Source: CAZAPG01 sp964486935 (GTDB lineage: Bacteria; Chloroflexota; Anaerolineae; 4572-78; J111). Taken from it: 64,000 nucleotides of DNA. Below are positions 57,441 to 64,000 of the stretch, one piece after another. Position 1 is the stretch's first letter. Each line of letters opens with the position of its first letter. The stretch is from contig CAZAPG010000015.1 in the NCBI GenBank assembly GCA_964486935.1, positions 62,001-126,000 of the forward strand, given 5' to 3'. The notes under the pieces are model-generated. The model searched no databases. It saw only the letters and a program-made list of their open reading frames with translations, and was not told the origin of the DNA. Made by a program: the position numbers and the translations under genes.

Positions 57441-58727
57441 TTAGCGCCGGTTGACCGGCACATAATCTCGCGCTTGCTCGCCCAGATAAATTTGGCGCGG
57501 GCGAGAGATGCGCTGTTCCGGGTCGTCTACCATTTCCAGCCACTGCGCCAGCCAGCCCGAAGCGCGGGGGATGGCAAACAGCACCGGGAACATATCGGTG
57601 GGAAAGCCCATGGCCTGGTAGATGATGCCGCTGTAAAAATCGACATTGGGGTAGAGTTTTCGGGAGACAAAGTAGTCATCTTCAAGGGCAATCCGTTCCA
57701 GTTCCAGGGCAATGTCAATCAGGGGGTTGCTGCCGGTCACTTCAAACACCTCGTGGGCCACCTGTTTGATGATGCGGGCGCGGGGGTCGTAATTTTTATA
57801 AACGCGGTGGCCAAAGCCCATCAGCCTGATATCGCCATTTTTGACTCGCTCGATGTAGCCGGGCACATTTTTAACCGAGCCAATTTCGTTGAGCATACGC
57901 AGCACGGCCTCGTTGGCCCCGCCGTGCAGCGGGCCGTAAAGGGCGGCGGCGGCCCCGGCCATGGCGCTGTAGGGGTCAACCCGGCTGGAGCCGATGGCCC
58001 GCATGGTTGAGGTGGAGCAGTTTTGCTCGTGGTCGGCGTGGAGCACAAACAGCACGTCGAGGGCGCGGGCCAGCACCGGGTTTACTTCGTATTCGCGCTG
58101 TTTCATGTAGTCGAGCATGAACAGGAAGTTTTCGGTGTAGCCACGGGTGCTATCGGGGTAGTTAAAGGGGCGGCCAATCCGCACCCGGTAGGCAAAGGCG
58201 GCAATGGTGGGCAGTTTGCCCAAAATGCGCCAGATTTGTTTTTGCCGCACTTTGGGGTCGTCGATGTTTTTGGCTTCGGAGTGAAAGGTAGAGAGCGCGG
58301 CCAGCGAGCTGATTAGAATGGCCATGGGGTGGGCGTCGTACCGAAAGTTCTTAATCATCGAGGCCATATTCTCGTGAATGTAGGTGTGGCGCATGATGCG
58401 GTTGTGCCAGTAATCAAGCTTTTCTTTGGTAGGCAGTTCGCCGTGCAACAGCAGGTAAGAGACTTCCAGGTAGCTGCTTTGTTCGGCCAGTTGCTCGATG
58501 GGGTAGCCCCGGTATTGGAGAATGCCTTTGGCGCCGTCGATGTAGGTGATGGCGCTTTTGCACGAGGCGGTGTTGAGGTAGGCCGGGTCGTAAGACATCA
58601 TCCCAAAATCGGTGGGGTTAACTTTAATCTGGCGCAGGTCGATGGCGCGGATGGTATCGTTTTCAATGGGAATTTGGTAGCTTTTTCCCGTGCGATTATC
58701 GGTAATCGTCAATGTGTTTTCACTCAT
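57441..58727 (-). CDS. gltA: Citrate synthase (second paralogue, long form)
   Basis: A 428-residue type II-like citrate synthase. The N-terminal beta domain is ENTLTITDNRTGKSYQIPIENDTI. It then has ILQYRGYPIEQLAEQSSYLEV, catalytic His in LYGPLHGGANEAVLRM, GFGHRVYKNYDPRARI and Asp in KLYPNVDFYSG. ATG at 58727 has AAAGGAG upstream; the longer frame from 58799 runs through a leader hairpin. TCA cycle entry. Together with the shorter downstream paralogue it forms a two-gene unit. Confidence 0.94.
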   Translation of the reverse strand: MSENTLTITDNRTGKSYQIPIENDTIRAIDLRQIKVNPTDFGMMSYDPAYLNTASCKSAITYIDGAKGILQYRGYPIEQLAEQSSYLEVSYLLLHGELPTKEKLDYWHNRIMRHTYIHENMASMIKNFRYDAHPMAILISSLAALSTFHSEAKNIDDPKVRQKQIWRILGKLPTIAAFAYRVRIGRPFNYPDSTRGYTENFLFMLDYMKQREYEVNPVLARALDVLFVLHADHEQNCSTSTMRAIGSSRVDPYSAMAGAAAALYGPLHGGANEAVLRMLNEIGSVKNVPGYIERVKNGDIRLMGFGHRVYKNYDPRARIIKQVAHEVFEVTGSNPLIDIALELERIALEDDYFVSRKLYPNVDFYSGIIYQAMGFPTDMFPVLFAIPRASGWLAQWLEMVDDPEQRISRPRQIYLGEQARDYVPVNRR

Positions 58728-58762
58728 GATAGCTCCTTTGGCGCTGTTGGATAAGGCACAAA

Positions 58763-58790
58763 AACAGCGACATTTGCATGTCGCCCTGTT
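58763..58790 (-). terminator. Terminator-like hairpin in the gltA leader
   Basis: On the minus strand AACAGGGCGACAT and ATGTCGCTGTT form a stem with one bulge, then TTTTGTG. It lies about 35 bases before the gltA start, inside the probable 5' leader. Confidence 0.5.
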
Positions 58791-58984
58791 TATTTTCAAA
58801 TGTGCCGCCCTGATGGGGCGACGCTCACTACACCGACTAATGAGGGTGGAGGTTGCTTTTGCAGATAATTAAAATAGAGGGATATTTTACAGACTGCCGA
58901 GATTGCTTGATTTTAGCATAAATTGGCCCAATAACCAAAATATAGCCGGTCAAGCCGTAAGGTTGGCGGGGCGATGAGCGAGGG

Positions 58985-59221
58985 TTAGGAGACAATTTTA
59001 AAAGCGTTAACCGGCTTTTTCATCTCTTCTAAAATTTTGGACAGGTTGCGCGCCTTGGTTCTGGTAAACATCAATTCATTTCTGAGTTTGCGTAAATCGG
59101 CCGGGTCCAGTTCTGATTTTTTGCCGAGAATTGCTACCAGCGTATTGCAATCGGAAAGGTTTTGAATTAACAGTTCTACTATCTCTTCGGGGGTGAGCTT
59201 GGCTACTTCTTTCAGGTCCAT
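58985..59221 (-). CDS. Hypothetical small helical protein
   Basis: A 78-residue protein, strongly helical and charged: LKEVAKLTPEEIVELLIQNL and PADLRKLRNELMFTRTKARN. ATG at 59221 has AAAGGTGAT upstream; the longer frame from 59263 adds 14 unsupported residues. I recognise no family. It is isolated, with about 250 bases of AT-rich sequence on either side. Confidence 0.65.
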   Translation of the reverse strand: MDLKEVAKLTPEEIVELLIQNLSDCNTLVAILGKKSELDPADLRKLRNELMFTRTKARNLSKILEEMKKPVNAFKIVS

Positions 59222-59460
59222 ACTTTTATCACCTTTTTCTATTTTAGGGGTAATCCGGCGCATTACTCCCTGTATACCTGCTGCATCTTTAGGATACTAA
59301 AAATTATCTGAAATGAACAGTGAGGAAAGTTAGGTAATCGGGTGTCGTAAGGTACTTAGGGTATTGCCCAAAGGTCACAAACTATCAGGGCAGGGTGCAG
59401 TTTTATAGTAATGGGTTAGTTGCTGCCAACTCAATAGGAACAAATTCCCTGTGAGCCGGC

Positions 59461-60726
59461 TCAGGCGGGGGGGTGAACCTGTAGATATTGCATCAGCAAA
59501 TCGCCCATGCGGCCGGCGTTGGGGTTTAAGATATCGTAGCTTTCCCACTGTTTATCATTGGTGCCGGCCAGAAAAATAGCCGCCCCTTTAATGTAATCAT
59601 CCTGCTGTAGATTCTGGTCGTACCAGATGAGCTGGTCCATATACAGGCCGGGCGGGTCGTCGCGCAGCCCATTTTCCAGCCAGGTGTCGATAAAATCCAG
59701 CCAGCCTCTGGCGTCTTTGGGGCCGGGCCGGGAGTGAATCAAGCCGTCAACGCCACATTCGGTCATGAGAATGGGCAGGTTTGAGTAACCCATCGGGGCC
59801 AGATGGTTGCGATAGGCTTTGCGGTAGCGCAGCGTTAGCCAGCCTTCATCGCCCTGGGGCGGGTCGCCGGGGGGTTGCAAGTTGCCCGACAGGTATTGCA
59901 TGACCGGCGCGGAATATTCGTGCAGGCCCAGGTAGCCGTTGTACTGGGCAATGGCGGCCAGCGCCGGCTCAAAGTGGGGCCACAGTTCCAGCGGCGGGTG
60001 GCCGGTAGCAAAGTTGCCCACCACCGAGCGAATTCCATTTTCGGCCAGCAGCCGGGCGCGTTCGGCTTCAAAATCGGCCAGACGTTTCATTTTGTCAACG
60101 GTGTCGGCAATTGGCTCGTTGTAGGCTTCCCAGGCTTCAATGGCCTCCATGCGCTTGGGGTCTGTAGCCAGGGGCAGCAGTTTGTCAACAAAGTTGCGGG
60201 CCAGAGGCAGCGGGTCAATATCCAGATTTTGCTGTTCCAGGGTAAGACGGGCCACAATGCGCGTGGTGGGCGAGGAGTCCTTTAGCCCTTTGACAAAGTT
60301 GCCATCAAACTCCAGGGTTTTGACCAGCGCGGGTTTGCCCTGTTCTACCAGTTCAAGTACCTTGGGGTGAAAGCGGGTTACAAACAGGCCCAGTTTGCTG
60401 GGCGGCCCCGGCGGGTAGGGGGTAGGGGTGGGGGTGGGCGTAACGCCCGGCGTGGCGGTGGAGGTTGGGGTTAAGGCCGGTTGCGTTGTTGCGGCGGTTG
60501 TGCTGGTGGGGCCGGGTGTGGGCGTGGTGGTATCGGCCAGGGTGGGCAGGGGGCTGGGCGATGCCGTGGGCGTGAAGGTGGGCAAACTGGTTGCGGTTGG
60601 CAGCGAGGTAGACACCCGCGATACCGGCTCATCGCGGCCAAGCAGGTTGGTTAAGCGACATGCCTGCAACAAGGCTAACAGGCCCACATAACCTGCGCCT
60701 TTTATAAAATGTCTTCGCTTCATCAT
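59461..60726 (-). CDS. Lipoprotein with glycoside-hydrolase-like (clan A type) domain
   Basis: A 421-residue protein. The signal region has RRHFIKG and a lipobox LLQAC; RRHFIKG hints at a Tat-like motif without the full consensus. A Thr/Pro linker runs to about residue 115. The rest is a TIM-barrel-like domain with Asn-Glu-Pro in WEAYNEPIADTVDKM (possible acid/base Glu) and Glu in LMTECGVDGL (possible nucleophile). This spacing suits GH5/GH39-type enzymes. The substrate is unknown. It may act on surface or external glycans. Confidence 0.75.
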   Translation of the reverse strand: MMKRRHFIKGAGYVGLLALLQACRLTNLLGRDEPVSRVSTSLPTATSLPTFTPTASPSPLPTLADTTTPTPGPTSTTAATTQPALTPTSTATPGVTPTPTPTPYPPGPPSKLGLFVTRFHPKVLELVEQGKPALVKTLEFDGNFVKGLKDSSPTTRIVARLTLEQQNLDIDPLPLARNFVDKLLPLATDPKRMEAIEAWEAYNEPIADTVDKMKRLADFEAERARLLAENGIRSVVGNFATGHPPLELWPHFEPALAAIAQYNGYLGLHEYSAPVMQYLSGNLQPPGDPPQGDEGWLTLRYRKAYRNHLAPMGYSNLPILMTECGVDGLIHSRPGPKDARGWLDFIDTWLENGLRDDPPGLYMDQLIWYDQNLQQDDYIKGAAIFLAGTNDKQWESYDILNPNAGRMGDLLMQYLQVHPPA

Positions 60727-60729
60727 CCT

Positions 60730-60800
60730 TCCTTATACAAAGTAGCAGGGTTGCAAAGTTACCTCCTGCGGCTCTGCAACCTTGCTACTCTGCTATCCGT
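60730..60800. repeat. Intergenic decayed inverted repeat
   Basis: GTAGCAGGGTTGCA and TGCAACCTTGCTAC, 14-base arms with one mismatch, between the RecB/Cas4-like gene and the lipoprotein gene. Confidence 0.6.
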
Positions 60801-61592
60801 TTAAATTTTAAAAATCCATTTGCGCGGAGACATCTTACCATCGGCGGGAGAGGGGACAAAATCATCGGGGTCGGTTTTATCCCCGGCATCTTGAACATAA
60901 ACCGGGCAACCGTGGTATTTAAAGGGGCAAACATCGCAGTGCAGGCCGGGCCGGGCCATTACCTCGCTTCGGGCCAGAGCCTGCACCGGCTCGCGCAGCA
61001 GGCCCAAATTGTGGCGGTATTCATCTTCGCTCAGTTCAATGGTCACTTCCTGGTTGTGGTAGAGCCACAATTGCTGAATGCGAACCGGGCGCTTGAGCGG
61101 ATAGGTAGAGGCGACCAGGGCGTGGTAAATGGTAATAGCCGGGTCGCGGCGCAAATCACCCGGCAGGGTGGGCGGCGTTTGTTCGGTGCGGAACAGGATG
61201 GTCAATATGCCGCCGTCGCGGGTTTTATCCAGCCGGTCTACCGTGGCCCTGAGCGCCAGCGAAACGCCGCCTATAGAAATTTTTAGGGCCATTGTTTCAT
61301 TGCCGGCAATCAGGCGGGGCCAATCTTGCTCTAGCCGGTAGTAGTAATTTTCAACCATGCGCCGGGCGGCTGCATCGGCCACATTTTTGAGGCAGGTTTC
61401 CAGGGGCAGACGCGCCGGGCCGCCGGCAGCGTGCAACCGCTGAATCGTTTCTCGCACCAGGTTGTCCAGCTTGGCGTGAGTCGATTCAGTTTGGGGGTGG
61501 GCCGATTTTTGCTGCAAAAAGTGATAATGTAACGGGCAGCTAATCAGCACCCGCACTTCTTCTGGCGTAAGCGGTATCGGTTGCTGAGTCAT
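60801..61592 (-). CDS. RecB/Cas4-like PD-(D/E)XK-fold protein
   Basis: A 263-residue protein resembling RecB-family nucleases with an iron-sulfur cluster. The N-terminal Cys lies in EEVRVLISCPLHYHF, and the C-terminal triad in HCDVCPFKYHGCPVY. The core has LRATVDRLD (the first catalytic Asp), but the next strand reads ILTILFRTEQTPP where Asp-x-Lys is expected. The catalytic acid and Lys therefore seem lost, and it may bind DNA without cutting. Genes around it are unrelated to CRISPR. Confidence 0.75.
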   Translation of the reverse strand: MTQQPIPLTPEEVRVLISCPLHYHFLQQKSAHPQTESTHAKLDNLVRETIQRLHAAGGPARLPLETCLKNVADAAARRMVENYYYRLEQDWPRLIAGNETMALKISIGGVSLALRATVDRLDKTRDGGILTILFRTEQTPPTLPGDLRRDPAITIYHALVASTYPLKRPVRIQQLWLYHNQEVTIELSEDEYRHNLGLLREPVQALARSEVMARPGLHCDVCPFKYHGCPVYVQDAGDKTDPDDFVPSPADGKMSPRKWIFKI

Positions 61593-61765
61593 ATTCTCAA
61601 ATTAGCACAAATGAGCTAATCCGTCAAGGGGATTTTTGGATTGGAAAGCACAGGGGGGAATTGGGGGGATACCCCTTCGACTTCGCTCCCTGGCCCGGCC
61701 AGGACAGGCCCCCCCCCGCCCCCGTCCACCTAAAATATCGGACACGCCCGAAAAGGAGTTTGCCG

Positions 61766-62194
61766 TTACTGGGCGCGAGAAGCCGAATGGAAAACTATTT
61801 TGCCGTTTTGCACCACAGACTCCGAGTTGTTGACAATTTCCAGCGGCGGGCCATCCGGGTTTTCGGGGTCGCTCAAAAATACCCGCGAGGTCCAGGTAAC
61901 GCGGTCTCCCTGAACCTGCCGCTCGCCAACCAGTTCGACCCGCACGTTGCGGGCAATCAAGCTCTCGATGAATCCTCTAATTTGTTCTTTGCCGTTAAAT
62001 TGGCCGGTGGGGCGGTTATAAACCGCATCGTCGGCTACGTACGCCAGAGCGGCCTCTGCATCATGGGCGTTAATGGCGGCGGTGTAGGCATCCATCACCG
62101 CCGCCGGGTCGGTGGGCCGGGTGGATGTGGTTGACTGGCAGCCTGCCAGCAAAAAAGCTGCAAAAAGGACCATAAAAGCCAGGCATCGCTTCAT
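61766..62194 (-). CDS. SnoaL-like/DUF4440 lipoprotein
   Basis: A 142-residue protein: signal peptide with lipobox LLAGCQ, then an NTF2-fold domain (AVMDAYTAAINAHDAEAALAYVADDAVY, GKEQIRGFIESLI, RVTWTSRVFLSDP). Such domains bind small hydrophobic ligands or act as isomerases and are common as secreted proteins. The function is unknown. ATG at 62194 has GGGAGA upstream; the earlier ATG at 62227 precedes the signal peptide by 11 residues. Confidence 0.82.
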   Translation of the reverse strand: MKRCLAFMVLFAAFLLAGCQSTTSTRPTDPAAVMDAYTAAINAHDAEAALAYVADDAVYNRPTGQFNGKEQIRGFIESLIARNVRVELVGERQVQGDRVTWTSRVFLSDPENPDGPPLEIVNNSESVVQNGKIVFHSASRAQ

Positions 62195-62374
62195 TGAGTC
62201 TTCTCCCTGATAAAATAGAAAAAACAAATTTTTAATTATTGGAGAATTAAAGAGAGGTCAGTGCTTGCGCTGTTGGTCGATTACCCCAACGTATCTAAAA
62301 TAACATGGCGCTGTTTAAATTGTGTGCAAAAAGTATATCAATTTTGTGTAAAAAGTGGGGCAACTGGAGAAAAG

Positions 62375-63475
62375 TTATTGTTGCGAGGGCTTTTGCTTGC
62401 CTCGTTTCCAGCGCGGTTGGAGCTTGCCAAAGCCGGCTCCAAATATCTCTTCGGTGGGGTTGATAACCACAAAAGCTTTTTCGTCAACGGCATACACCGC
62501 CGATTTGAGGTGCTCCATTTCGGCGGGTGCAACAGCGCACAGCAGCACCGAGCGGGGCTGGCCGGTGTACATGCCTTTGCCTTCAAGGGCGGTAACGCCG
62601 CGCTTTAGAAAAGTCAAAAGCTGCCGGCTCACTTCAACGGGTTTGTCGGTAATAATAAAGGCCAGGTGGTCGTGCCGGTGCATGAAAGCGAGGTCTTCTG
62701 GCAGTACCTGGCTGGCGGCGCTGGCAATGTTGTAGAGCAGCTCGCCGGATAAGCCCAGCACTTCGTGCCGCGAGAGGACCTCGCCGGGGGAGTCTTGCAA
62801 ATTGATGGTTAACAACGCTGCCAGAAACGTGGCAAAAAAGAAGCAGGTCACTAAAAAAGCAATAATGTGGCCGGGGATAAAGCCAATGGCGGCATGTTCA
62901 AGAAACAGGGCAATTGAGCCGGCGGGGGTGGGGTGCAGCAGTAGTTTGCCGGCCCAGGCCACGCCCAAAATTACAAACAGCCAGATATAATTGCGGCGCA
63001 GGCGACGGCCAATAGCCTCCAGGTATGAGATGGGGAATTCGGGGGTGAGCAGGTTATCGGCCAGGCGGGTGGCCCACTCTTGATGGGGCGCAAAAGGTGG
63101 GGTCAGCATAGCCGCAAAAAAATCGGTTTCCATCAGGCGAACCCGCAGCGCCCATAACTCGTAGTAGCGATAGCGGCGCGATTCGATGACCAGAAAGAGG
63201 GATATCAGCAGAAAGCCAATTAAAATGACAATGTGGGGGTTTTGGGGCGAGCCAAAAGCAAAGGTCAGTATAGCCGCTACCGTAACTACGGCCCAATTAG
63301 TGGTGCTATCTAGCCGGCTGCGCCAGGTATTAGAGCGAGTAACCTCGCCCCGGTAAAAGTGAACCATCGCAGTATTAAACTCGCCGGGGCGCATTTTGTA
63401 GCCGCGATAGGTCCACACGTTGTCTGCTGTTTCAGCCGGTGGTGATGTTTGATTGGCGTTGGTCTGGGTTGTCAT
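62375..63475 (-). CDS. DUF2270 - DUF2179 membrane fusion protein
   Basis: A 366-residue protein. The first 235 residues are a DUF2270 membrane protein (YKMRPGEFNTAMVHFYRGEV, ESRRYRYYELWALRVRLMETDFF) with about four helices. The C-terminal 110 residues match DUF2179, the soluble tail of YitT-type transporters (KRGVTALEGKGMYTGQPR, LKSAVYAVDEKAFVVINPTEEIFGAGF). DUF2270 proteins usually end without that domain. The combination suggests ligand control of a membrane protein. It lies 23 bases downstream of proB on the same strand. Confidence 0.85.
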   Translation of the reverse strand: MTTQTNANQTSPPAETADNVWTYRGYKMRPGEFNTAMVHFYRGEVTRSNTWRSRLDSTTNWAVVTVAAILTFAFGSPQNPHIVILIGFLLISLFLVIESRRYRYYELWALRVRLMETDFFAAMLTPPFAPHQEWATRLADNLLTPEFPISYLEAIGRRLRRNYIWLFVILGVAWAGKLLLHPTPAGSIALFLEHAAIGFIPGHIIAFLVTCFFFATFLAALLTINLQDSPGEVLSRHEVLGLSGELLYNIASAASQVLPEDLAFMHRHDHLAFIITDKPVEVSRQLLTFLKRGVTALEGKGMYTGQPRSVLLCAVAPAEMEHLKSAVYAVDEKAFVVINPTEEIFGAGFGKLQPRWKRGKQKPSQQ

Positions 63476-63498
63476 AATTGATAGTCTTTAGTTGCTGG

Positions 63499-64000
63499 TT
63501 AAACAATCACCAGATTATCCCGGTGAATGGCGGTGGGGCCATAGTCAAAGCCCAAAATATTGGCAATCTGGTCGGAGCGCCGGCCGCAGATGGCCTGTAA
63601 ATTGGCGGCGTTGTAGTGGGCCAGCCCGCGCCCAATTTCCTGACCGGCCTGGTTGAGCACCCGCACAATTGCGCCGCGTTCAAAATTGCCCGTTACCTGG
63701 ATAACGCCCACCACCAGCAGGCTTTTATTTTGGTTAAGCACGGCCCGCGCCGCGCCATCATCTATCATAACGCTGCCCTGAACGGCTTCGGCCAAAATCC
63801 AGCGTTTGCGGCTTTCAACGCGGCTCACCTGGGTTAAAAAGCGGGTGCCCAGCGGCTCGCCGCGCACCACCCGCAAAATGCCGTCCGGCTCGCTGCCGGG
63901 GGCAATGATTACCTCGGCGCCGGAGCGGGTGGCCAGTTCGGCGGCCTCAATTTTAGTGACCATACCGCCGGTGCCAATATCGCCGCTGCTGCCGCTGGCC
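63499..64000 (-). CDS. proB: Glutamate 5-kinase, C-terminal part (cut by window edge)
   Basis: First step of proline synthesis. About 167 codons are visible, from the end of the kinase domain (GSSGDIGTGGMVTKIEAAELATRSGAEVIIAPGS) to the C-terminal PUA domain (GSVMIDDGAARAVLNQNKSL, GVIQVTGNFERGAIVRV, IGRGLAHYNAANLQ). The gene begins beyond the right edge. A proA gene would be expected upstream or downstream but none is visible. Confidence 0.95.
   Translation of the reverse strand, partial: ASGSSGDIGTGGMVTKIEAAELATRSGAEVIIAPGSEPDGILRVVRGEPLGTRFLTQVSRVESRKRWILAEAVQGSVMIDDGAARAVLNQNKSLLVVGVIQVTGNFERGAIVRVLNQAGQEIGRGLAHYNAANLQAICGRRSDQIANILGFDYGPTAIHRDNLVIV

Noticed and set aside
60801..61592. Cas4 of a CRISPR system
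   Set aside because: No repeat array and no cas gene is nearby, and the catalytic strand is degenerate.

Overview
The window is about 64 kb of bacterial chromosome, most likely from a member of the Chloroflexota (Anaerolineae-like). I infer this from style rather than a marker gene: lipoproteins with long Thr/Pro linkers, a giant cyclase/ATPase/TPR regulator, FHA and sulfatase-modifying-factor-like proteins, a single Flp pilin, and many intergenic palindromes. Almost all of it is dense housekeeping sequence on both strands. No rRNA, tRNA, CRISPR array or insertion sequence was seen. Genes are cut at both edges: gnd on the left and proB on the right, both on the minus strand.

Layout. 1-2.3 kb: gnd (partial), a YbdK-type carboxylate-amine ligase, and a probable 6S RNA on the minus strand with its own promoter and terminator. 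2.5-3.7 kb: an anchored protein with two degenerate intradiol-dioxygenase domains. 3.9-7.6 kb: tig-clpP-clpX, the protein quality-control operon. 7.6-15.1 kb, minus strand: an alkyltransferase-like protein, a lipoprotein with an atypical OmpR-type regulator, tilS, and a 1193-residue cyclase/ATPase/TPR protein. 15.6-21.9 kb: a type III-like restriction-modification locus. Its methyltransferase is interrupted by an intein carrying a DUF559 nuclease, a toxin-antitoxin-like pair sits between mod and res, and G-rich repeats have entered the reading frames. 22.0-30.0 kb: mreBCD-mrdA-minCDE-rodA, which joins cell elongation to division-site placement. 30.1-33.8 kb: a membrane protein, gltX and glnS. 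33.9-35.2 kb: a membrane-anchored DsbA-like protein and an Flp pilin. 35.2-42.2 kb: a YyaL-type protein, a sorbosone-dehydrogenase-like lipoprotein, an FHA protein with an FGE-fold protein, and a coiled-coil membrane protein. 42.2-44.3 kb, minus strand: coaBC and coaX. 44.5-50.9 kb, minus strand: ilvB-ilvN-ilvC-(small ORF)-leuA, preceded by a complete leader-peptide attenuator. 51.4-53.6 kb: a decayed DNA methyltransferase, a DUF2442/DUF4160 pair and a membrane protein. 53.8-56.2 kb: pheA, a DAHP synthase and a DUF2087 protein. 56.3-58.7 kb: two citrate synthase paralogues. 59-64 kb: lipoproteins, a RecB/Cas4-like protein, a DUF2270-DUF2179 fusion and proB.

How the genes work together. Branched-chain amino acid synthesis (ilvBNC, leuA) appears to be controlled as a unit by translation of a Val/Leu/Ile-rich leader peptide. 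Aromatic synthesis (pheA plus DAHP synthase) and coenzyme A synthesis (coaBC, coaX) lie close by. The mre/min/rodA block puts lateral wall growth and septum placement under two promoters that share a TATACCA..TGGTATA palindrome, and the transpeptidase mrdA and its partner rodA both look leaderless.

The most unusual region is 15.6-21.9 kb. It contains an intein in the catalytic core of a DNA methyltransferase, with a VSR-like DUF559 nuclease as the probable homing enzyme, an in-frame decapeptide repeat inside the intein, and related G-rich repeats in the C-extein and in res.
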